From assembly GCA_020796225.1 (NCBI GenBank), contig CM036755.1, positions 61,055,152 through 61,119,151 of the forward strand: a DNA stretch of 64,000 nt, written 5' to 3'. Below are positions 22,460 through 32,084 of the stretch, one piece after another; position 1 is the stretch's first letter; every line of letters begins with the position of its first letter. Position numbers and translations under genes: made by a program. A model generated the notes under the pieces. It did not search any database. It worked only from the letters and a program-made list of their open reading frames with translations, and was not told the origin of the DNA. This DNA comes from Arion vulgaris. Lineage: Eukaryota > Mollusca > Gastropoda > Stylommatophora > Arionidae.

Positions 22460-22715
22460 TTCTTCTTCTTCTTTTTCAAACGCTTCATATCGATCACTTA
22501 GTAACCAAGCTTTGGGATTTGTATGTGATCGTAGCCTAAGAGCGGCGTTGCCTACGTTGTGCCAGTTACGTACCTACAAGTAGGCCAGCACATTCGATTT
22601 CTGCGACGCTTTTTATTTACTAGGTAGCTTCCCTAGGCTACTACCAGTTGTCTCTTACGACATGCCTTGTAGGTCGCAGTGTTACTATTCTTTGCTCCCC
22701 TTGCGAGCTTCGACA
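22460..22715 (-). mobile_element. SINE5 copy
   Basis: Landmarks TTCTTCTTCTTTTTCAAACG, GTATGTGATCGTAGCCTAAG, GTCTCTTACGACATGCCTTG (core motif) and CTTGCGAGCTTCG. Confidence 0.8.
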
Positions 22716-22779
22716 AAAACCTTAACGAGGTAAATAAAATTACGGATTAAAAAATGGTTAAAATTCCCAGAAAAAGCAG

Positions 22780-23165
22780 CGAAAGCAATGAATATGATCA
22801 ATACACTGCCTTGACTCATTCCTCTCCGCTCCTCGTGGAGCATAGGGCCTCAACAGTTGCTCGGCACTTTTCCCGGTCTCTGGCTGTTTTCTGTATGCTC
22901 TCCCAGGATAGTCCAGCACTCTTCAGTTCCTCATGAAGACTTCGTCTTCAGGTCTGTTTAAGGCGTCCTCTTTTTTGTTTTCCTTTCGGGTTCCACTCAA
23001 GTACTTGTCTTGTGATTATCGACTGTGTCTTCCGTAGGGTATGCCAGACCCATCGCCATTTTCTCCTCTTGACCTGGGTCATCATGGGTTCCTGCCCGGA
23101 GCTTATCCGCAGGTCTGTGTTTGCAACTCTGTCATACCATCACAGTCTCTCTCTCGCAATCCCGG
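22780..23165 (-). mobile_element. LINE post-RT tail fragment
   Basis: Minus-strand reading gives RLWYDRVANTDLRISSGQEP, KRRKWRWVWHTLRKTQSIIT and RQVLEWNPKGKQKRGRLKQT, followed by ARDREKCRATVEALCST after a frame slip. This is the order KRRKWRWIGHTLRK...ITRQALxWNPxGxRxRGRPKxxW of LINE C-termini. A related piece lies at 62245-62395. It directly follows the RNase H frame on the same strand, probably by chance of nesting. Confidence 0.75.
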
Positions 23166-23166
23166 C

Positions 23167-24078
23167 CTAGACTGGTGAACCAACTTTTATAATGAATTTT
23201 ACCGTAGTTTTAAGGGACTCCGTTCCTCCGTACAGCTTTTCACGAAGCTCTGTGTTTTGTGGCCAGGTTTCGTTTCTTAAACCTGCTATCCGTTGACAAT
23301 CCTGCAGAACGTGTTCTGCTGTCATGTCCGCCTTTTTGCATGGGCACAGGCTAGTTGTGCCTATTCTGAACTTGTTGTACATGTGGGCGCGTAGCTTGTG
23401 ACCTGTACGGAGGCGAAGTATGGCAACTTGTTCGCTACGGGACAGACCATAGTATCCGTCACTGTTGGAATGCTGGAGATGGTCTTTTGTCCATTTGTTT
23501 CTGTAGTGCGAACCGATAGTTGTTCGGGCTTCCTCATAACTGATCTCGTGATCAGTCTGAGGTTGTCTCCCTCTTTTTGCTAGTTTGTCGGCTGGTTCGT
23601 TTCCACTTATATTACAGTGTGATGGTATCCACTGAATGACGTTGCGTTTGAGTGAGCGCGTTAGTTCAGCGAGGGTCGCTTTGAGCTCATTCAGCTCTGT
23701 TTTGCCTACGCCTTTGAGTGCCATGATGACCGATAGAGCATCGGTGAATATCACGACCTTGTTGCGAGAGGTGTCTCTTCTCTCTAGGATCATTTCGGCC
23801 GCTGTTCTTAATGCCTCCGCTTCTGCTCGGTAGTTATTCGAGTATTTGCCTGTGGCAATCGATTTTGTGACCGTCACTTTCTTTGATAGTTTAAGCACTA
23901 TTCCTCCTCCACCATCGCTGAATGCGTTCTTGGCCGACCCGTCAGTGTACACGTGTGTCCACTTATTTTCGGGGTATTCTGTTGATATGTACTGTTCTAT
24001 GGCAGTTCTTCTTTCGAAGTATTCTTGCTGGCCCTTGTTTTGAATGCCTGGGATTGTTTCCCTTAGTTCCGGCATCAA
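23167..24078 (-). CDS. RNase H domain ORF of a LINE retrotransposon, intact
   Basis: A 303-codon frame with a complete RNase H type 1 fold. Active-site residues are D46 in VYTDGSA, E86 in NYRAEAEAL, D113 in IFTDALSV and D164 in SGNEPADKLA; the auxiliary histidine is H154 in WIPSHCN. In LINEs the domain degrades the RNA strand after reverse transcription. The C-terminal third has GLSRSEQVAILRLRTGHKLR then the LCPCKKADMTAEHVLQDC segment, a cysteine/histidine cluster that follows RNase H in many gastropod LINE proteins. The annotated start is only the first methionine of the open frame; in a full element this would be the 3' part of a polyprotein, and no RT is attached. Codons are unbroken, unlike every other LINE relic here, suggesting a young copy. 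Possible domestication cannot be judged from one sequence. Confidence 0.8.
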   Translation of the reverse strand: MMPELRETIPGIQNKGQQEYFERRTAIEQYISTEYPENKWTHVYTDGSAKNAFSDGGGGIVLKLSKKVTVTKSIATGKYSNNYRAEAEALRTAAEMILERRDTSRNKVVIFTDALSVIMALKGVGKTELNELKATLAELTRSLKRNVIQWIPSHCNISGNEPADKLAKRGRQPQTDHEISYEEARTTIGSHYRNKWTKDHLQHSNSDGYYGLSRSEQVAILRLRTGHKLRAHMYNKFRIGTTSLCPCKKADMTAEHVLQDCQRIAGLRNETWPQNTELREKLYGGTESLKTTVKFIIKVGSPV

Positions 24079-24238
24079 TCAATTTCAATCAATTAATCAA
24101 TAATTCAGTTTTATTAAGGGAACAGTGTGCTATTTTTTAAATATATTTTCATTGAAAACATCACTTTTCTATTTTTTATGTTTTTGTACAGAAACACTTT
24201 GATCTATATGTGCAAAATGTAATGTTATTTTTCAGATA

Positions 24239-24868
24239 TATCCATAGTCTTCATACGAAACGTTAAAGAAATATCCATGGTCTTCTATCGATAACGTTAA
24301 AGAAATATCCATGGCTCTTCTATACGATAACTTAAAGAAATATCCATGGTTCTTCATACGATAACGTTTTCCATTTTTTATGTTTTGTTACAGAAACACT
24401 TGATCTATATGTAGCAAAATCATGGTCTTTATGTAACGTTAAATATCCATGGTCTTCTATACGATAACGTTAAAGAAATATCCATGGCTCTTCTATACGA
24501 CGAATCTGTTATACAAGAAGATATCCATGGCTCTTCTATACGAAACGCTTAAAGAAATATCCATGGTTCTTCCATACGACAACGTTTTTTTTGTTTATTT
24601 TACAGCACTTGAGCTTTTCAGCTCTTCGGTTCGGTGCCATGGACATCGTAACCTTCGGTTCGTGCCACAACACCGTAAATCTAGGGAATCTGTGGCTTTT
24701 CTGCCATCCCGCGGAATTGAACCCGCACACACAGAGGGATAGTCGTCCGTAGTCAAACGCGCTACGAACACGCTGGGCAGACGAGCATACGACAATGTTA
24801 AAGAAATATCCATTGTTTTACAATACGACAACGTTAAAGAATATCCATTGTTTTACCATACGACAATT
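24239..24868. repeat. About 36-bp tandem repeat split by a SINE
   Basis: Units contain GTTAAAGAAATATCCATGGT CTTCTATACGATAAC, irregular through indels. About nine units lie at 24239-24586 and two to three at 24786-24868. The two parts are separated by SINE1 at 24587-24785. Confidence 0.85.
24587..24785 (-). mobile_element. SINE1 inserted in a tandem array
   Basis: Reverse complement of the SINE1 consensus: TTTACAGCACTTGAGCTTTT at the left, GGAATTGAACCCGCACACAC (B box complement) near the right. Flanking 14-bp duplications CATACGACAACGTT (24573-24586) and CATACGACAATGTT (24786-24799) differ at one base and derive from the host repeat unit, so adjacent repeat units could also explain the match. 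Confidence 0.88.
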
Positions 24869-24897
24869 AAGAGTCGTGATTTTCGAAGAAGTGAATG

Positions 24898-25145
24898 AAT
24901 GAAAATCATGGTAGATCCTTTACAGGACGTAACCATCAACCCCAGTAAACGAGTCATTGATTTTTCAAGACACCGCTTATACGTTTAGTAGTTTGTCATT
25001 GCTTTCTAAACGGTGGGTCTATTTTTACCTTTCGTAAAATCCCACGGAAACGAATTTGCTTCCAAAGTTGCACTCCGCAGAGTTTGAACCTGGTACGCTT
25101 GGGTTGTGATCGAGCTTACTACCGCTTAAGCTACAACCGCCCACT
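24898..25145 (-). mobile_element. SINE3 copy
   Basis: Minus-oriented tRNA-derived SINE. Body landmarks CCTTTACAGGACGTAACCAT, GCTTATACGTTTAGTAGTTT and TTTCGTAAAATCCCACGGAA. The tRNA-like head on the right reads, on the minus strand, GCTTAAGCGGTAGTAAGCTC then ACCAGGTTCAAACTC (B box). Confidence 0.85.
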
Positions 25146-25334
25146 TAATATGTTATTAAAAGTTAATAATAAAAGTTGATAAGTTTCCATTTTCATTTTT
25201 TTTTCATAGAATACGTACTTCAACCTGGAAGTTGAAAGGTCATTTGGAAGATGTCCCTAACCTTACTATAAACATAATTTAACAAACCTGGTGCACCTTA
25301 TTTACTGTGGACGTCTCCTAACATCAGCAGAACT

Positions 25335-25546
25335 ATGGGGACATCATTAAACTTTACTGAGGCTGAAAATAGTTCTTGTGAAAATACAGAAGAAGATCAT
25401 GAGGCTCTCATGGATATCAATAGATACAAAGCTGAACTGTTGATTCCAGTAATTCTATATACAGTTGTTCTGATGGTTGTTGGAACTGTAGGGAACCCTC
25501 TGGCGATATATATCTATGGATGGAAGTGGCAGAGTACAACAACAAG
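25335..25546 (+). CDS. Class A GPCR, coding exon 1 (N-terminus and TM1)
   Basis: Codes for residues 1-70 plus two bases of codon 71 of a predicted 404-residue rhodopsin-family receptor. The start ATG (AACTATGG) is the first in frame. The N-terminus carries two N-glycosylation sequons (N6-F-T, N12-S-S) and no obvious cleaved signal peptide, as is usual for the family. TM1 spans about residues 35-61 with the conserved GNP (N54 is Ballesteros-Weinstein 1.50). The exon ends ACAACAAG|GTATGAG, a good donor in phase 2. The downstream frame continues into the intron only as read-through. The partner exon is at 30300. An upstream 5' UTR exon may exist but cannot be seen. The ligand is unknown. Confidence 0.88.
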
Positions 25547-25625
25547 GTATGAGATGTTTGTGTGTGAGATTGATGTGTTTTTGAATATCTTTCTGAGTTA
25601 TCGTTCTGAGTGCAGGTTGCAGGTT

Positions 25626-25835
25626 GCTCGTCTGACCAGCGTGTTCGTACGCGTTGGACTACGGGTGACTATCCCTCTGTGTGTGCGGTTCAATTCCGCG
25701 GGATGGCAGAAAAAGCCACAGATTCCCCAGATTTACGGTGTTCGTGGCACCGAACCGAAGGGTTACGATGTCCATGGCACCGTGAGCCGGAAGAAGACTG
25801 AAAAAGCTCAAGTGCTTCTGGATCGGAAAAAAAAA
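25626..25835 (+). mobile_element. SINE1 in the GPCR intron, with target-site duplication
   Basis: Full-length SINE1 (CGTTGGACTACGGGTGACTA, B box CGGTTCAATTCC) flanked by perfect 11-bp repeats GGTTGCAGGTT at 25615-25625 and 25836-25846. It lies 79 bp after the splice donor of GPCR exon 1, sense to the gene. Confidence 0.93.
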
Positions 25836-25847
25836 GGTTGCAGGTTT

Positions 25848-26260
25848 GAATCATTGATTGATAGATCATCATCATTGCACTTTGGTGAGTAACCATGTGT
25901 GCTCCGATCTTTCTTACATAGGAAGATCTCAACTGCTATGCACGAGCTACGTAACCCGGACGAAGGTCCCCGATGTAATTTAGAAGATGGTAAATATATT
26001 TTTGTAGGAATGTGTATTTTAAAATCTTTTCTAATGAACTTTGCACGGCAGCACTTTTCAGCATCCTCTTCAAAATTTTAAACTGCTAATGGTTCTTTTA
26101 CGTGCTCAAATTTAACACGAGACTTAACACGTCCGTCTCCGATAGGACTAGGTACTCGATATGGAAAAATATCTTGATGGCTTCACGAGGGAGAGAGCGA
26201 ACCTGGTACCTTTGGCACGAGAGACGAGCATCTAGCCTCTACACCACAGAGACTACCCAA
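25848..26260 (-). mobile_element. SINE4 copy in the GPCR intron
   Basis: Begins with the TTGATTGATAGA tail, then CATTGCACTTTGGTGAGTAA, TGCACGGCAGCACTTTTCAG, CCGATAGGACTAGG and CCTGGTACCTTTGGCACGAG, ending at the tRNA-like CTAGCCTCTACACCACAGAG. Read from the minus strand the head resembles a tRNA with an A box in TGGTGTAGAGGCTAG. Confidence 0.85.
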
Positions 26261-26344
26261 AGGTTGTATGTTCGAAAACTGTCAAATGTGCTATTTTATT
26301 TTCCGTTGAACCCAGGATTTTGTTGGTGGTAATGGGGAACACGT

Positions 26345-26430
26345 AAAAACAAAGTACTTTAGTTTTACAAAATACAATAACAATTCACAGCAACGTTTCG
26401 ACCAAAAGGCCTTCATCAAGCTAGGAATAG
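26345..26430 (-). mobile_element. Penelope tail with hammerhead-like motif
   Basis: Minus-strand CTTGATGAAGGCCTTTTGGT CGAAACGTTGCTG (26388-26420) followed by TTTTGTAAAACTAAAGTACT. This is the best-preserved hammerhead-like core in the window (TTGATGA, GGCC-TTTT-GGTC, GAAAC). The rest of the element is absent, suggesting a lone terminal repeat. Confidence 0.6.
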
Positions 26431-27635
26431 CAACAGAAGTGAAGAAATCCACTTCTTGCACGGCACACTACATATATAATCATACAGTAAATTCATAACA
26501 CACCTAAAATTAAAATCTGTTACTACAACTGGAGAGTCTTTCTTGAGCTTGTGTTGATCTGCGGCAACTGCGGATTTGATTTAATGTTGAAAACGATAGT
26601 CAGCAGCTGACTTGCCATTTCTTGCGAGAGGGAGGGAGTCATAAGAAATCTAGAAGAATGTAGTGAATCCTTCGTTTTAGACCTATGTTAGGTCGTGGTG
26701 GAGCGTTTGGTTGAATAGATTAAGCGTGGCTCTCATGCAGGAGACCCAGGTTCAATCCCTGAGAGGTCAAATAGTGTTTATTTTGTCGAGGGCATAAAGA
26801 AAACATTCTACTGAACAGTTTCGTGGCGTCTGCACTAGAGGCTCATGCCCTTCCTGTTCTACACATCCTAAAAAAGCGGTATTACAGACAGTAACAACAG
26901 TTTAAAAAAAAACATTTTGTAGATCAAATGTTTTGGATATCTTATAAGGATGTCTTGGTATTATCTACAACAAAGTCACACTGAAAACATATAATGACTA
27001 TTGCATAACGAATAAATAGTCTCGGCAAATGTCTCTGAAAACGCTGTAATGTATCATGTCGACACACGAGAAGATTGCTGTAAACTCCGTATCAAATGCT
27101 TAGCGCAGACACGTTTACTTGTTAAGGTTGGCCAAGTGCAAATCTTAAAGTTGCGTTTTAGTGCTAACGAAACTGTCCTCTCTGTGACAACCGGGAAAAG
27201 GTACTGTTGCATAAACGACTAACATCCCCGGAAGAACTGAGGTGGGTGATGTTGGAGGGCGCAAAATTTCAGTTGCGTTGCTAGCGGCGATTGAAATGAC
27301 CCTTTAAAATATCTGTGCACAGCCCTAGTCCAGTATTTCCCGGAGCCAGGGAAAATGCAGAGTAGTAACTGCTAATTGCTAAGTGCCGACACGCGCCTCG
27401 AAAAGGTTGAGAATATTCCTACTCCGGAATAAACCCAAAGTGGGGAGAAAAGTAATACCGACTATTTAAAAATTTGACACACGGTCCAAATCTAAACACT
27501 GGCGAAAGCCAACACTTTACACGGTTTGTTATACGAGTAATAAGCCGTCTCAGAACAAACTTATGTGCCTCAAAAGACTGCGAAATGTTCCTAATCAGGA
27601 ACGACCTCACAGTCAGAAAGGGCGTTCAGTGTAGA
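26431..27635. other. GPCR intron, mostly unassigned; one tRNA-like stretch
   Basis: At 26700-26775 there is a tRNA-like stretch with B box AGGTTCAATCCC followed by TGAGAGGTC, possibly a decayed SINE head. The rest of this intron segment shows no recognisable feature. Confidence 0.4.
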
Positions 27636-28637
27636 CTCACTTTTTGGCGTAGATCACAAAGCCAAAATATACGGCACAAAATGATCGAAAAGGCGTAGAT
27701 CCAGGCCAAAATATACGGCACAAAATGATCGAAAAGGCGTAGATCCAGGCCAAAATATACGGCACAAAATGATCGAAAAGGCGTAGATCCAGGCCAAAAT
27801 ATACGGCACAAAATGATCGAAAAGGCGTAGATCCAGGCCAAAATATACGGCACAAAATGATCGAAAAGGCGTAGATCCAGGCCAAAATATACGGCACAAA
27901 ATGATCGAAAAGGCGTAGATCCAGGCCAAAATATACGACACAAAATGATCGTAAAGGCGTAGATCCAGGCCAAAATATACGACACAAAATGATCGTAAAG
28001 GCGTAGATCCAGGCCAAAATATACGACACAAAATGATCGTAAAGGCGTAGATCCAGGCCAAAATATACGACACAAAATGATCGAAAAGGCGTAGATCCAG
28101 GTCAAAATATACGACACAAAATGATCGAAAAGGCGTAGATCCAGGCCAAAATATACGGCACAAATGATCGAAAAGGCGTAGATCCAGGCCAAAATATACG
28201 GCACAAAATGATCGTAAAGGCGTAGATCCAGGCCAAAATATACGACACAAAATGATCGTAAAGGCGTAGATCCAGGCCAAAATATACGGCACAAAATGAT
28301 CGTAAAGGCGTAGATCCAGGCCAAAATATACGACACAAAATGATCGAAAAGGCGTAGATCCAGGCCAAAATATACGGCACAAAATGATCGAAAAGGCGTA
28401 GATCCAGGCCAAAATATACGACACAAAATGATCGTAAAGGCGTAGATCCAGGCCAAAATATACGACACAAAATGATCGAAAAGGCGTAGATCCAGGCCAA
28501 AATATTCAGCACAAAAGTATCAGCGTAGATCCAGCCAGAAACGGCGTCAGATGATCGAGGCGTAGATCCAGGCCAAAATATACGGCACAAAATGATCGTA
28601 AAGGCGTAGATCCAGGCCAAAATATACGACACAACGG
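27636..28637. repeat. 44-bp minisatellite in the GPCR intron
   Basis: About 22 units containing AAGGCGTAGATCCAGGCCAA AATATACGGCACAAAATGAT CG. Two variable sites (GAAAAG/GTAAAG and ACGG/ACGA) give a small set of unit types. Forty-four is not a multiple of three and the minus-strand unit has no stop in any frame, so three overlapping frames of up to 280 codons stay open with a 44-residue superperiod. These are not genes. Units near 28500-28560 are scrambled by indels. Confidence 0.95.
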
Positions 28638-28815
28638 ATCGGTCTAGGGCAAGTTACCCTAGTAAATAAGCATCTGGCGAAACCGGATGTGCCGGCCTAG
28701 TCACCATGGGCGCATAATTGGCACAACGTAATAAACCGTTCTTGTCAAAGATCAATTATATATCACAAAAAGAATGATAAAATTGGCTGTGAAGAACGAA
28801 CGAGAGAATAAGAAG
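28638..28815 (+). mobile_element. SINE5 subfamily B copy, truncated
   Basis: TACCCTAGTAAATAAGCATC, GATGTGCCGGCCTAG, ATTGGCACAACGTAA, CTTGTCAAAGATCAATTATA and GAACGAACGAGAG match the SINE5B copies at 47930 and 59455. The 5' part was lost at the minisatellite border. Confidence 0.65.
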
Positions 28816-29059
28816 ATTTATAATGACTATAAAGCAAAACGAAGACTGGGAAATTTTTACGTCGACATCAAAACCAAGATTAGAGAAATGAACATGAGTT
28901 TGCAAATCGCTTTGGATAAAACAAACAAAAATTCATATTTATTTCACTCAAAATTTCAACGTAAGACGGAAGAAGCTAAAAAGAAGAAGCCTAAAAGTAA
29001 CAATTTATCTTTTAAAAAATTAATATTTTTATTATAATATTTGTATTATATTTTCTAAT
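28816..29059. other. Unassigned AT-rich stretch
   Basis: Includes the end of an 87-codon frame (28774-29037) of low-complexity lysine-rich composition starting inside the SINE5B copy; no domain recognised. Confidence 0.4.
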
Positions 29060-29390
29060 TATAAAAATGTATCTGGGTAATCTTCTTGTTCTTTCGTCGT
29101 CACACTGTTACCGGGTTGTTGTCCAGTGTTATGATTTTCTATTTTTGTCTCGCGCTGTTCTGGTGGCTTGGGTGATTGTTATTTTTGCTCTTTGACAGGA
29201 TTCTGCTATGCTATCTAACCATCTTTTACGTGATCTTCCTCTCGACGACTTCTTTCCTGATGTTCTGTTGTAGAAGACTCTGTATACTGTAGAGTTTGGA
29301 TGCATTCTTAATGAGTGGTCAAACCACTTTATTCTTTGTTTCTCAATATAATTCAAGCAAGGCTCTGTGCCAACTTTCTTTCTTATGCTA
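29060..29390 (-). mobile_element. LINE post-RT tail fragment
   Basis: A minus-strand frame (29129-29356) reads MNYIEKQRIKWFDHSLRMHP, VFYNRTSGKKSSRGRSRKRW, LDSIAESC, TARDKNRK. It corresponds to the WxGHxxRM...GR.RKRW.D block. A related short piece on the opposite strand is at 52400-52640 (FYSRTSGRNARRRSSKRWTD). Confidence 0.65.
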
Positions 29391-29454
29391 ATTACTTATT
29401 CTAATAATGATTGAATTATCTATTGCAATAACTTATATTATTCTATTTATTATT

Positions 29455-29800
29455 TATTCATACTATAAACAAGATTGATAAAATGGATGTATTTTGGTCA
29501 TATAAAAAGGCGCAAAGTGCTGGAGAATACATTATAAAAGGACTCATCGGACAAATAGGAGAAGAGAAGTACCACACAGAAAGTTAATTCAGGATGTAAC
29601 TGATGATTTAAGCTTGACAGCTGCAGAAGCGGGACATCTGACCAATGAGAAAAAGAAATTCTGCATTGTTAGGAGGACATAGTTCTCCTCAGGACAAACT
29701 ATGACTGCTGCTGACGGCTGGGTACTTGCACAGAATAGAGAGCTTCTCATGATTGCTGTCATGAGAGCCAAGTTACTGAAGAGACAGGCTACTTGACGAT
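29455..29800 (+). mobile_element. LINE post-RT tail, family C
   Basis: Nucleotide landmarks shared with 38744-38930 and 58205-58400: TCAGGATGTAACTGATGATT, GCAGAAGCGGGACATCTGAC, GAGAAAAAGAAATTCTGCA and CTCCTCAGGACAAACTATGA. Stops and frame slips throughout. Confidence 0.65.
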
Positions 29801-29814
29801 GATGATGTAATCAT

Positions 29815-30190
29815 TTATAGTGGCACGGATTAACGAAATGCATAAGCGTTTGCCTATCGGCTCGAACACAAGAGGGTGGTGGATTCAATTCCACACCCGA
29901 CGTTCGATACGTGAGCAACGTAATTGGCGATTCTACCAGTGGCGGCTCGTGGTAATTTTTATTGGTGGGGAAGACACAATTTTCGGAAAAAATCATGGTT
30001 TTTTGAGTATTTACCATTATTTGTCTTTTCCGGGAAGTTATTCCCCCTTTCGGTTTTTGGTTGGGCAGGGCCCCACTTACCCTTTATGACGAGCCGCCCC
30101 TGCATTCTACCTATTGCACACTAGAGGCTAGAAATGGGAAATTGAGTGAGTTCGCACCCTATGGTCTGAAAAGGAAACATGCTTTTTAAA
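29815..30190 (+). mobile_element. SINE2 copy interrupted by a MITE
   Basis: Head TAACGAAATGCATAAGCG (A-box region) and GTGGATTCAATTCC (B box), then CACCCGACGTTC. The tail piece after the MITE is ATTGCACACTAGAGGCTAGA AATGGGAAATTGAGTGAG. Uninterrupted relatives lie at 32085-32290 and 32990-33200. Confidence 0.85.
29937..30102. mobile_element. hAT-like MITE nested in SINE2
   Basis: A 166-bp element with terminal inverted repeats CAGTGGCGGCTCGTGGT and, at the right end, ATGACGAGCCGCCCCTG. Flanked by 8-bp GATTCTAC (29929-29936) and CATTCTAC (30103-30110), seven of eight identical. A second family member is at 38580-38743. It sits about 200 bp upstream of the GPCR exon 2 acceptor. Confidence 0.88.
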
Positions 30191-30299
30191 ACTATTTAAA
30201 AAAAATTATTTAAGTATTTCTTATTGTATTATTTATAATAATTTTGTAATCCTAAAAAAATACATTCTATATTTAATATTTTTTTTTTTTCCTTCGTAG

Positions 30300-31302
30300 A
30301 GTGTTTCTCTTCTGGTTAGCTGTGATTGACCTCATCAACTGCCTGATAACCATGCCCACTGAGATCTACGTAATGACAAATTTCTACTATTTTCCAAACG
30401 CTAGCTTCTGTCGCATGTCCAGATTCTTCACATACGTCACCAATAACTCTACGTCAGCAATTTTCTTAGCAATAGCCATTGACCGCTACATTCGGATTTG
30501 CCACCCGCACTGGAAAGCAATATCAATCTTTGGTGCCCAACTTGCTTGTGTGTTTTCATTGTGTCTTGGTGTCGGAGTGTCGTGGCCTGCTTTGTTGCTG
30601 TATGGAAGCAAAAGCGTCAAGCTTCATTATACTCACAACGATAAGAGATGCATATCCGGAATCATATGCGATGTTAGAAATGAGATGGATTTAACACCTT
30701 ATCCACTAGCTTTCTTTATTTACTTGTGGTGTGGATTCGGTGTCTGTGTTCTTCTCTTAACACTTATATACATCTTAATAGGAAGAATTATGCTGAAAAG
30801 GCGGAGAAACAAACGGAGGAATAAGGAAGAGGCGGAACCTGCACGATTAGATCAAAATGGAGATAATATTCATAATGAAGACGCACAGGAGCTGTCTCCT
30901 TGTCAAGAGGAACCTAATAGTGGAGACACGAAATGTGCTTCTCTCCACGCCGCTACATCTTCTTGGAGGCAAAACAAAATGCGGCCACCAAAATCAACTC
31001 TTATGCTTTTTGCCATCACTGCTGTATTCGTTGTATCATTTTTACCTTTCTTAATAATCATGACAGTACGACAGCACATTGGCCCATTCTTTTATCCCTC
31101 GCTGACACCAGCAGAACAGGTAGCTGTCAATCTCTTCTCCAGGTCTTACCTGGTCAACAACTGTGCCAACCCGATTGTGTACGGTATGTGTAACACTCAG
31201 TTCAGAGATCAAGTTAAAAAAATCTTCCGTATGTCTAGAAGACCTCGAGAAAGCAGCTTATCTAGAGAAGAATCTTGGCTCTCCCGTGGTTTGTCCTGCT
31301 AG
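30300..31302 (+). CDS. Class A GPCR, coding exon 2 (TM2 to C-terminus)
   Basis: Begins after a T-rich tract and CCTTCGTAG acceptor. Its first base completes codon 71 (AG|A, Arg), in phase with exon 1. It supplies residues 72-404. Signatures: TM2 LAVID (D81, position 2.50); C108 at the top of TM3; DRY at 132-134 in AIDRYIRICHP; TM4 SWP (W166); ECL2 cysteines C188 and C194, either able to pair with C108; a long ICL3 rich in Lys/Arg and acidic residues; TM6 with FLPF in place of the common CWxP; TM7 NPIVY at 361-365; and a short Ser/Arg-rich tail ending GLSC. All seven helices are accounted for and there are no stops. It fits a plasma-membrane peptide- or amine-type receptor coupling to G proteins. 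The lack of CWxP and of a biogenic-amine TM3 aspartate favours a peptide or lipid ligand, but this is inference. Confidence 0.9.
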
Positions 31303-31344
31303 CTATAGAAAAGTTAGTGTTTCCTTCTATTTAAAATCGATAAC

Positions 31345-32005
31345 ATGATTTATTGATTGATAGGACCATGATCATTGGACTTTGGCGAGTAACCATATGT
31401 GATTCAATAACTTTCTTACACAGAAATATTACAATGAAAGAATATGCACTTTCTAGTAGCGACGAGGATCCAGGATGTAGTATTCAGGATTGTTACAATT
31501 TTATCAAAATTTCAAATTTTAATAGACTTTAATAATATTTACACCGGCAGTGGTTTTCCAAGCCTACTTTTCACTTTGTGATTCTCATCTGCTATGGTTT
31601 TGGATTATCTGTCGCGCACAAGTTTGCAAGAATACCAAGTCAAATGTGGCAAAAATAGACACGAGAGGTATACTGGTATAAAAAGAAGATTAGCCAACAA
31701 GCATATAACTTTGTAGAATTTCCACACGCTGATATTAATACTGAGGAGGAGATGTGAGCACTTATGGACTAATTAGTTTTATGTGCAGTGATGATGATCC
31801 GACCACTAAATCAAACTAATGTGTACAATTTGAAACCTTGATCAACATTGTATCCTCCGTCTTCGATAGAAGAAGAAGTTTGATGCCATCTTCACTGAGA
31901 CTATGGATCACTGAGTAAATAACTCGATCCCTCTGTACAGGACGCGAACAGAGTACCTTTAGGGAGAAAGGAGAGGCCCATACCTGAGCGCCACAGAGGC
32001 CTAAC
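31345..32005 (-). mobile_element. SINE4 copy split by a LINE fragment
   Basis: The left half (31345-31600) has TTGATTGATAGGACCATGAT, GGCGAGTAACCATATGTG and CCGGCAGTGGTTTTCC. The right half (31850-32005) has TCTTCGATAG, CACTGAGACTATGGATCACT, GAGTACCTTTAGGGAG and the tRNA-like GAGCGCCACAGAGGCC. Between them (about 31605-31800) lies an unrelated plus-strand fragment resembling the end of the RNase H LINE (GAGGAGATGTGAGCACTTAT GGACTAATT). Confidence 0.7.
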
Positions 32006-32084
32006 AAAGATAGTTTATACTTACTACACTGGATCCACCGCAAGCCAACCGTGCGGTTGAATTTAAATACAGTAGGGTATTCCT

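Noticed and set aside
25547..25892. Continuation of the exon 1 frame to 185 codons
   Set aside because: It reads through the splice donor into SINE1; the receptor continues in frame at 30300 with TM2.
26700..26775. Possible functional tRNA gene
   Set aside because: Only the B box is convincing; no full cloverleaf with a matching acceptor stem could be drawn.
27626..28632. Overlapping minus-strand frames of 280, 256 and 176 codons, hydrophobic
   Set aside because: All three frames of the same 44-bp satellite are open simultaneously, and it lies in a GPCR intron.
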